From the NCBI GenBank assembly GCA_003486665.1, contig DNGF01000054.1, forward strand, positions 14,846 to 20,000: DNA of 5,155 nt, given 5' to 3'. How positions within the stretch are numbered: position 1 is the stretch's first letter; every line of letters begins with the position of its first letter. Under the pieces are notes generated by a model, which was not told where the DNA came from, did no database searches, and worked only from the letters and a program-made list of their open reading frames with translations. The position numbers and the translations under genes were made by a program. The DNA comes from Oscillospiraceae bacterium. Lineage in GTDB: Bacteria > Bacillota > Clostridia > Oscillospirales > Acutalibacteraceae. Below are positions 1-5,155 of the stretch, piece by piece.

Positions 1-2192
1 GTTTCATTGCCCTGCTCGTCTGTTTCTGCTGCCTTGATTTCAATTTTTTCAATCAACGGTGCAACGAGATCGAAAAGACCTGCCGAAGTGAGATCGAGAT
101 CAACCTTTGAGCTGAGACCCATGCCGAGCTTGCTTATAATTGCCTGAAGCTGGTTATTGACAAGTCCTGTGTCAACCGCATAAGCAATTTTCGGGAGAAG
201 TTCCATAAGGCTCTTAAGCGGCTTTTCGGAATCGGCTACACTGTCAAGAAGCTCGAATATCGGAGCAAGGATCGGACGAATTCTGCGATCCATCTTGTCA
301 TCGCTTGAAGTAACTGCATTAATAGCCTTTGTGTACTCGTCAGAGGACATAAAGTTAGTTATTCCGAGAGCCTCAAATACCGGAATGAGGTCCTCATATG
401 CGCCGTAGGTGTAAGTGCCGTTTGCTGTGTCGATCTTGTTTTCAAAGGTTATAACCAAAGTAACCAATGAAAGCGGACGGAAAAGTGATGCCGCCGCATC
501 AAGGAAGCCTTCTTTGTCACCGTCTTTAAATCCGAAGTCACCGTCTGCAACAGTAAGGTAATCCCATGCTGTTATCGAATCGACTTTGTTTCCGTTTTCG
601 TCAAGCGCTGCCGCTGCAGCATTGAGAGCTTCAATTGCTCCTGCACAGGTTTCTTTATCAAGCTTGGCTGCGAGCTTTTCGGGACCCATTGCAAGCATGG
701 AGGAGATACCTCCGATGAGGGGATAAAGCTTTTGCGCAAGAAGGGCAACCGTATAATTTGTGTAAACACCTTCAGACATAAGCTGTGACAATCCGCCTGA
801 CGGAACGTCAAGAATCAGGTAGAGCAGGGTCTGAACGTTGTCTATTGTCTTATCTACCTTTTTCTTTGAAATGGCTGTCGGGTACTTGACCTTTGTTGAT
901 TCCATTCTTTCAACATTCGGTCTTTCGCCTGTCGGCTCATCGGGTGCAATACTTGCAAGAATTGCATGGTATTTTGTTATAGTTTCAGAGGAAATTTGTG
1001 ATTTAAGAGTTTCGGGAACTAATTTATACGCTTCCTTAGCCGCTTCAATATCGGCACGGGTATAAGGTTCCGTTATGTTCTCAATAACAACCGTGAAGTA
1101 ATCAATGTATTTTGCGTTTCCTATATCTACACACGCATCGTAGAGGTTTTTTGCTGTATATACTTTGTAAGACCAGCTGGTTATGTTATCAATAGCAACG
1201 GCATAGAGATAATATCCGCATTCGTTGAAGAATGCTTTTTCATGCTCTCCGAGTGAATCATAAATCTTGACTGCTGCCGCAGCCTTAGCTGTTGCACCTG
1301 CGGTGCCGTTGTCGTAGCCCTCCTTGGCTTCCTTAACAGCTTTCATGCAGTCAATAATAGGTTTGTAATATGAATCTGCCGAAGCCACCCATTCAAGGGC
1401 TTCAAAATAGAGTTTGGCTTTGTGAGCAAATTCAGCAGCATAGCCCTTGTTGTAGGCTTCCGCCTTGACCAACCATTCCGCAAAATCAGCCTTATACTGA
1501 GGATCGTTCTCGCCCTCTGCATATTTTGACGGCTTCGGTGCAAGGCCGGGGCTCTTCGGCTTTGAGGGAGCGGGATTTGCCTTAAGAAGATCGTTGTATA
1601 TAAGGTCAGCTATAAGCTTAACGCCCTTATATCCGCTGCCCTTTACAGCAGTTGAAAGTACGCCGTGGCTTGAATTATAGCCGCCTACCATAATTTTAAC
1701 GTTTAATTCGGCATCGGTCCAGGCTATTTTCTTCTCGTCAAGCGAAAGCGTTTTGTTGTTGAGCTTTGCGCCAAGCTCGACCGCCTTATCAATATATGAC
1801 GGGATTATTCCGAGCGTGGTTACGGCCTGTGCCGCCGCATTGATATAGTGGCGCTTATCATAACTCTTAATATCCGGATTGTTTTTTATCGAAATTTGAC
1901 GTTCTCTGTCTAAAACCAAATGATAGAATGTGTCAAAAGCGAAAACGTCGATACTTTCAACATCATTTTGAGAGAATTTCTTGAAGTCGTCAACAAGCTT
2001 TTCATAGGCTTCAAGATCCTCGTCTGTCGGGTCGGCAACATTCAGCTTTCCGCTGTAAGAGGTTACTGACTCCTCAAATTTGGTTACTGCTTCGGTCTTA
2101 TCTGCTGCAAATGCTGTAAATCCGGTCGCTGTAACCGAAAGCATTATGCAAAGGCAGAGTAAAACGCTTAGGGTTTTTTTAACATTCTTCAT
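1..2192 (-). CDS. Large secreted alpha-helical repeat protein, function unknown (3' end outside window)
   Basis: The frame is open for 730 codons from an ATG at 2192 and has no stop before the left edge, so the C-terminus is missing. The start is supported by AAAGGAG (2201-2207), 8 nt upstream, and by a promoter just beyond it. Residues 1-29 are a Sec signal peptide: Lys at 2, 5 and 6, a hydrophobic core at 8-20, and an AFA-A cleavage site after Ala29. No lipobox Cys is seen. The mature part is mostly predicted helix. Three segments share a Y/F-x-x-hydrophobic pattern followed by a charged helix (about 59-97, 302-335 and 381-415), like the short helical repeats of clostridial surface proteins. 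A Pro/Lys-rich linker (207-221) separates an N-terminal part from the rest. Residues 550-559 are Asp/Gly-rich (DGDFGFKDGD), possibly metal binding. Residues 456-500 and 638-720 are amphipathic, leucine-rich helices. No enzyme motif was recognised. A cell-surface or exported structural role is inferred only from the signal peptide and repeats. Confidence 0.85.
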   Translation of the reverse strand, partial: MKNVKKTLSVLLCLCIMLSVTATGFTAFAADKTEAVTKFEESVTSYSGKLNVADPTDEDLEAYEKLVDDFKKFSQNDVESIDVFAFDTFYHLVLDRERQISIKNNPDIKSYDKRHYINAAAQAVTTLGIIPSYIDKAVELGAKLNNKTLSLDEKKIAWTDAELNVKIMVGGYNSSHGVLSTAVKGSGYKGVKLIADLIYNDLLKANPAPSKPKSPGLAPKPSKYAEGENDPQYKADFAEWLVKAEAYNKGYAAEFAHKAKLYFEALEWVASADSYYKPIIDCMKAVKEAKEGYDNGTAGATAKAAAAVKIYDSLGEHEKAFFNECGYYLYAVAIDNITSWSYKVYTAKNLYDACVDIGNAKYIDYFTVVIENITEPYTRADIEAAKEAYKLVPETLKSQISSETITKYHAILASIAPDEPTGERPNVERMESTKVKYPTAISKKKVDKTIDNVQTLLYLILDVPSGGLSQLMSEGVYTNYTVALLAQKLYPLIGGISSMLAMGPEKLAAKLDKETCAGAIEALNAAAAALDENGNKVDSITAWDYLTVADGDFGFKDGDKEGFLDAAASLFRPLSLVTLVITFENKIDTANGTYTYGAYEDLIPVFEALGITNFMSSDEYTKAINAVTSSDDKMDRRIRPILAPIFELLDSVADSEKPLKSLMELLPKIAYAVDTGLVNNQLQAIISKLGMGLSSKVDLDLTSAGLFDLVAPLIEKIEIKAAETDEQGNE

Positions 2193-2239
2193 GACTTTTT
2201 CTCCTTTGCAAAAACTAAGGCGATTTACCTTGTAAATAA

Positions 2240-2268
2240 ATTATATCATTTGTTAATTATTTTCTCAA
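2240..2268 (-). promoter_or_regulatory. Sigma-A-type promoter for the secreted repeat protein
   Basis: Read on the minus strand, TTGAGA (2263-2268) is followed after exactly 17 bp by a perfect TATAAT (2240-2245), with an extended -10 TG one base upstream. Transcription should begin near 2233, giving a 5' leader of about 40 nt that carries the AAAGGAG ribosome site. The match is strong, which suggests good basal expression independent of the upstream PAP2 gene. Confidence 0.8.
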
Positions 2269-2303
2269 TTCTCAATGATTTACAAATTTCTGATTTTGTT
2301 TTT

Positions 2304-2318
2304 ATGCACAATGTGTAT
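2304..2318. repeat. Weak 15-bp dyad upstream of the repeat-protein promoter
   Basis: ATGCACA and TGTGTAT flank a single central A, with one mismatched pair between the arms. The site lies about 36 bp upstream of the -35 box of the minus-strand promoter, in the AT-rich spacer 2193-2437, which otherwise contains no credible gene: the short frames there are AT-rich, lack ribosome sites and overlap the promoter. It could be a regulator binding site, but a dyad this short in AT-rich DNA may well be chance. Confidence 0.2.
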
Positions 2319-2431
2319 ATATTTGCCTTATATTTCTTAATAAATAATATACATAAATTTTTATTGCCAGTGGAAGCTGTTAGTAAATATTGCACTAAAA
2401 TGTCGAATTTTAAAAGAAAACATATTTATAT

Positions 2432-2465
2432 AAAAATCCCGACACAATCGGTTGACCGTGTCGGG
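2432..2465 (-). terminator. Rho-independent terminator of the PAP2 phosphatase gene
   Basis: CCCGACAC (2438-2445) and GTGTCGGG (2458-2465) form a perfect 8-bp GC-rich stem with a 12-nt loop that can itself pair as CGG-TTGA-CCG if one outer pair is given up. On the minus strand the stem is followed at once by ATTTTTATA (U-tract, complement of 2432-2437 and beyond). It begins 18 nt after the PAP2 stop codon. There is no T-run on the plus-strand side, so it is one-directional, and it separates the PAP2 gene from the downstream secreted-protein gene. Confidence 0.92.
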
Positions 2466-2483
2466 TGAAATATGGTATTTGTT

Positions 2484-3140
2484 TTAAGCTTTCTTTGCGA
2501 AAAGATTTGCAAAGCTGAAATTAATGTATGCCTTGTTGAGCTTATGCTCGTCATGCTTATAGAACCAATTTACAAGCAGTCCTCCAATAATGCCGCCGAT
2601 AGCGCCGATGATAAGTCCGCCGATAACGTCGGTCGGATAGTGAACACAAAGGTAAATTCTCGACATTCCCATGAATATCGCAAAGAGGAACGCCAACCAG
2701 CTTACCTTTTTGTTTGTCACACAGAAAAAACCCGTTACCATTGCCATAGCCGAGGTGGTGTGACCAGAAGGGAATGAACGGTCGCTTTCAACCTGCGCTC
2801 CTGCGTTCAGCCACCACTGATAAACAGGGCTGTCAAGGTGAGTGTACGGTCTGGGACGAGAAACAAGGGGCTTGATCGTCAGGTTTGTGAAAACCGCTCC
2901 GACGATAATACCTGCAAGCATTGCCGAGCCTGCCTTTCGCGTCTTTTTGAAAAGCATGAGAACGAGTGAAATGATAATCAGCGCAATTCCATCGTGTCCG
3001 AGCGTTGTTATCGCATTAAAAAAGACATCGAGAAATCCGCCTGCCGCGCTGTCATGCAATCTGTGAAAAAAATCAAAGATTGCAAGATCAAAGTCGGCAA
3101 AGGTTGAGTTAAGCCAAGAGGCAACTGCCGTTACTTCCAT
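2484..3140 (-). CDS. PAP2-family membrane phosphatase (phosphatidic acid / undecaprenyl-diphosphate phosphatase-like)
   Basis: A complete 218-residue integral membrane protein. The three PAP2 signature motifs are present in order: K-x6-RP at 90-98 (K90, R97, P98), PSGH at 124-127 (catalytic-site H127), and SR-x5-H-x3-D at 160-171 (R161, nucleophile H167, D171). Hydrophobic segments lie at about 51-64, 72-89, 129-143, 147-165 and 172-193. The PSGH motif sits between membrane segments, as expected for an active site facing outward. The family removes phosphate from lipid substrates such as phosphatidic acid, phosphatidylglycerol phosphate or undecaprenyl pyrophosphate; the exact substrate cannot be told from sequence. 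The start at 3140 is preferred over an in-frame ATG at 3203 because GGAGG (3150-3154) lies 9 nt before it and the longer form would include the promoter. The C-terminal tail (195-218) is Lys-rich and probably cytosolic. It is a single-gene unit ending at the terminator near 2465. Confidence 0.95.
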   Translation of the reverse strand: MEVTAVASWLNSTFADFDLAIFDFFHRLHDSAAGGFLDVFFNAITTLGHDGIALIIISLVLMLFKKTRKAGSAMLAGIIVGAVFTNLTIKPLVSRPRPYTHLDSPVYQWWLNAGAQVESDRSFPSGHTTSAMAMVTGFFCVTNKKVSWLAFLFAIFMGMSRIYLCVHYPTDVIGGLIIGAIGGIIGGLLVNWFYKHDEHKLNKAYINFSFANLFAKKA

Positions 3141-3149
3141 TATAATAAA

Positions 3150-3154
3150 CCTCC
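3150..3154 (-). promoter_or_regulatory. Ribosome binding site that fixes the PAP2 start
   Basis: GGAGG on the minus strand lies 9 nt upstream of the ATG at 3138-3140. It lies inside the longer open frame that begins at 3203, and so argues that translation starts at 3140 and that the 21 extra codons are leader and promoter DNA. Confidence 0.88.
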
Positions 3155-3171
3155 GTTGTATTTTATTGTCT

Positions 3172-3203
3172 ATTATATTAGCATTTTTTAGGAAATAAAT
3201 CAA
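3172..3203 (-). promoter_or_regulatory. Promoter of the PAP2 phosphatase gene
   Basis: On the minus strand TTGATT (3198-3203) is followed after 17 bp by TAATAT (3175-3180), preceded by an extended -10 TG. A perfect TATAAT (3172-3177) overlaps it, but with a 20-bp spacer. Either -10 gives a leader of about 25-30 nt. The -35 is weaker than that of the divergent hydrolase promoter, so expression may be lower or activator-dependent. Confidence 0.6.
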
Positions 3204-3208
3204 TGTCC

Positions 3209-3237
3209 TTGAAAAAGAATTTATCTTTTGTTATAAT
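3209..3237 (+). promoter_or_regulatory. Sigma-A-type promoter of the secreted hydrolase gene
   Basis: TTGAAA (3209-3214), a 17-bp spacer and a perfect TATAAT (3232-3237), with an extended -10 TG at 3229-3230. Transcription should start near 3244, leaving a leader of about 36 nt that holds the GGGAGG ribosome site (3266-3271). Its -35 box is 5 bp from the -35 box of the divergent PAP2 promoter. Confidence 0.82.
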
Positions 3238-3279
3238 TATCTTACATTTATTTTACAATCTTTACGGGAGGTTTAAATT

Positions 3280-5155
3280 ATGACCTTAATTGCAAAGATT
3301 TTTTCTGCCGTTATGGCGGTGATAATGGCGCTTATTCCTCTGAACAGCGCCGTGACGAAAAGCTCGGACACTTCTGCTTCCGACAACTATCCGTATACAC
3401 TTGAGGATATGTCCGTTGTTTATGATAATGTTGACGAAAACGGCAATTATTATCCGCTCGTAGTTGTGCCGGGTATTTCACATTCGATAACATATGTTAT
3501 TGATGAGGATTACGACAGCTCGGCTGCCGAGGATCCGTCCCGACCTCCGATAAAGAAGGACGCTTTCGGCAATGATCTTCAGAGCGGAACGGTTATTTTT
3601 GATGTTCCGGAAATTCTCAAAACGGTTGCACGCTATCTGATTGCTCCGCTGGTTAAATCGGTCATTGCACAAAAGGACTGCGGACTCGTTGATGCGATAG
3701 GAAAGGTTGCAGACGCAGCTTTTTCGGCTCAGAAAACTATGCCTGACGGAACCTTTGCAAACAATGAGATAGGTTTGCTCGAATTCAACGGCTCGTTTGC
3801 GGATTTTGCAACGCCCGGCGATTCCGAAAAGCAGAGCTATATGCAAAAACAGTGTGAATATTTATATAAAATTTTACCGCTTCGTGCCGTTTCAGACATA
3901 ATCGGCGAGGAAAATCTTTTTTTCTTTACTTTTTCTCTTTTTGCCGACCCTATGTCCTCGGCTCAGCGGCTTGATAAGTACATAGATATGGTTCTCCGAA
4001 AGACAGGCGCAAAGAAGGTCAACCTTCTCCCGATAAGCCTCGGCGGAACGGTGTTTACCGCGTTCTGCGAGCAATTCACCGATACCGACAAGGTTAATAC
4101 TATAGTTAATGTTGTCCCCGTTCTCAATGGAACGCAGTCGGTTACGGATATGTTCAACCGCGACTTTGATGTTTCGGCGGAATTTTGGTACAACGAGGGA
4201 ATTCCGATGATGATTTCGGAATTTACAGAGTACGGTGAGCTTATCGGTCATGCCGTTAACTTTATGCTTCGTTCTCTCCCTGCCGAGGTCAATGCCGCAA
4301 TGCTGACAAGAATGTATGATGTTCTGCTGAACAATCTTTTTGTCAACACGCCGCAGATTTGGGCAATGGTGACAAGGGAGGCCTATCCGGATCTTGCTGA
4401 AAAATATCTTTCCGACGGTTTGCATGATGTTATCAAGGCGAAAACGGACGCCTTTTATAAGGCTCAGTTGAATCTTGAAGAGAATATCAAAACGATGACA
4501 GCCAATGGAATAAAGATAAATATAATTTCGGGCTACGGACTTCACACGGGTGACGCACGGTATAATTTCTTCCGTGTTACGGCAAATGCAGACAGGGTTA
4601 ATGGTGACGGCGTTATCAATGTTGAGTCAACAACTCTCGGCGCAACGGCGGCTCTGCCGGGCGAGAAACTCACCGAGGGCGGCAGACTTTCACCCGATGG
4701 CGAGGTTGACGCTTCAACGGGTATTCTTCCCGATAACACATGGTATTTTTACAATATGCACCATGAAGATGCCGCGAATAATTCACCCGTAATAAACCTG
4801 GCGGTTGCGCTGATGTATTCGCATGATGTTGAAAATGTGGAATCCAAGCCGGAGAAATATCCGCAGTTTAACGGCAATTCGGACAACTGGTTTATCCGCC
4901 GCTGGAGATACAGAGATATGAAAAATCTCTATGCCGATTATCAGGCTGGCAAGCTCGATTGGTCGCAGGAAACCGTTGACGAATGTAAGGCGATAATGTA
5001 TGACTGCGAGCGTGTTATGCGAGCCACAATTGCCGATGCGGAATTCTGTAAGGAAACGACAAAGCGAGTTAATGATTTTTGTGCAAAGCAGGGCAAGATT
5101 AGTGATGAGAACGCAAAGCTTCTCACACAAAAACAGCTCAACGAGCTGCCCGAAA
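3280..5155 (+). CDS. Secreted alpha/beta-hydrolase, lipase/LCAT-like (3' end outside window)
   Basis: The frame is open for 625 codons from the ATG at 3280 to the right edge with no stop. GGGAGG (3266-3271) lies 8 nt upstream. Residues 1-24 form a signal peptide (Lys6, hydrophobic core 7-21, cleavage after NSA). An alpha/beta-hydrolase layout follows: strand plus oxyanion loop YYPLVVVPGISHS (57-69), an insert (about 70-205), then LFFFTF (213-218), a helix RLDKYIDMVLRKTGAKKV (230-247), and the nucleophile elbow NLLPISLGG (248-256) with Ser253. A long helical lid-like region spans about 270-405. INIISGYG (about 413-420) is the later core strand. GDGVINVESTTLG (442-454) matches the catalytic-Asp loop of lipases and LCAT (Asp443), and NMHHED (492-497) provides the His (494 or 495). 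Known relatives hydrolyse lipid or acyl esters; the substrate here is unknown. The elbow has Pro251 where Gly is usual (GxSxG). The region after about 515 is helical and charged, of unknown role. Confidence 0.85.
   Translation, partial: MTLIAKIFSAVMAVIMALIPLNSAVTKSSDTSASDNYPYTLEDMSVVYDNVDENGNYYPLVVVPGISHSITYVIDEDYDSSAAEDPSRPPIKKDAFGNDLQSGTVIFDVPEILKTVARYLIAPLVKSVIAQKDCGLVDAIGKVADAAFSAQKTMPDGTFANNEIGLLEFNGSFADFATPGDSEKQSYMQKQCEYLYKILPLRAVSDIIGEENLFFFTFSLFADPMSSAQRLDKYIDMVLRKTGAKKVNLLPISLGGTVFTAFCEQFTDTDKVNTIVNVVPVLNGTQSVTDMFNRDFDVSAEFWYNEGIPMMISEFTEYGELIGHAVNFMLRSLPAEVNAAMLTRMYDVLLNNLFVNTPQIWAMVTREAYPDLAEKYLSDGLHDVIKAKTDAFYKAQLNLEENIKTMTANGIKINIISGYGLHTGDARYNFFRVTANADRVNGDGVINVESTTLGATAALPGEKLTEGGRLSPDGEVDASTGILPDNTWYFYNMHHEDAANNSPVINLAVALMYSHDVENVESKPEKYPQFNGNSDNWFIRRWRYRDMKNLYADYQAGKLDWSQETVDECKAIMYDCERVMRATIADAEFCKETTKRVNDFCAKQGKISDENAKLLTQKQLNELPE

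Noticed and set aside
2263..2275. A short direct repeat (TTGAGAATTGAG on the minus strand) at the promoter
   Set aside because: Too short to stand out in AT-rich DNA, and it overlaps the -35 box, which explains one copy.
2250..2468. A 72-codon plus-strand open frame in the AT-rich spacer
   Set aside because: It runs through the minus-strand promoter and the terminator hairpin, has no ribosome site, and its composition simply reflects AT-rich DNA.
2472..2777. A 101-codon plus-strand open frame opposite the PAP2 gene
   Set aside because: It is fully antisense to a gene with intact catalytic motifs and has no ribosome site.
3478..3846. A 122-codon minus-strand open frame within the hydrolase gene
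   Set aside because: No ribosome site, Arg/Cys-rich composition and no recognisable domain; an antisense shadow.
3914..3945. A pyrimidine-rich run with T7 in the hydrolase gene, a possible slippage site or terminator
   Set aside because: The frame continues intact on both sides, with hydrolase motifs before and after, and no stable hairpin precedes the T-run.
3892..4545. A 217-codon open frame on the minus strand, antisense to the hydrolase
   Set aside because: It lies wholly inside the hydrolase gene, lacks a ribosome site and is rich in Arg, Cys and His, as expected of an antisense shadow. The plus-strand frame has a signal peptide and catalytic motifs.
4591..4620. A dockerin-like DRVNGDGVIN stretch in the hydrolase
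   Set aside because: Only one copy, with Arg at the first calcium-ligand position. The longer context GDGVINVESTTLG fits the catalytic-Asp loop of lipases better.

Overview
The window looks like chromosomal DNA from a low-to-mid-GC Gram-positive anaerobe, most likely a gut Clostridium-type bacterium (Ruminococcaceae/Oscillospiraceae-like). The grounds are purine-rich GGAGG ribosome sites about 8-9 nt before each start, near-consensus sigma-A promoters with 17-bp spacers, AT-rich intergenic DNA between moderate-GC genes, and large secreted proteins with helical repeats. This placement is inferred from style, not from a marker gene. No RNA gene, mobile element, CRISPR array or phage gene is visible.

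Layout. (1) Positions 1-2192, minus strand: the first 730 codons of a large secreted protein of unknown function, running off the left edge. It has a signal peptide, several alpha-helical repeat-like segments and a Pro/Lys-rich linker, and is driven by its own strong promoter (2240-2268). (2) Positions 2193-2437: an AT-rich spacer of about 245 bp with that promoter, one weak dyad, and no convincing gene. (3) Positions 2438-2465: a Rho-independent terminator serving the next gene. (4) Positions 2484-3140, minus strand: a complete 218-residue PAP2-family membrane phosphatase with all three catalytic motifs. (5) Positions 3141-3279: a compact divergent promoter region whose two -35 boxes are only 5 bp apart. 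(6) Positions 3280-5155, plus strand: the first 625 codons of a secreted alpha/beta hydrolase (lipase/LCAT-like), running off the right edge.

How they may work together. The hydrolase and the PAP2 phosphatase share a short divergent promoter region, and both families commonly act on lipids or lipid-linked phosphates at the outer face of the membrane, so a shared envelope or lipid role is plausible but unproven. The left-hand gene is cut off from the PAP2 gene by a terminator and has its own promoter, so it is probably a separate transcription unit. Both long genes are secreted and both are truncated by the window, so their C-terminal anchors or domains cannot be seen. I see no clear sign of a new multi-gene system. 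The most unusual single item is the hydrolase, with its non-standard nucleophile elbow and large inserted regions.
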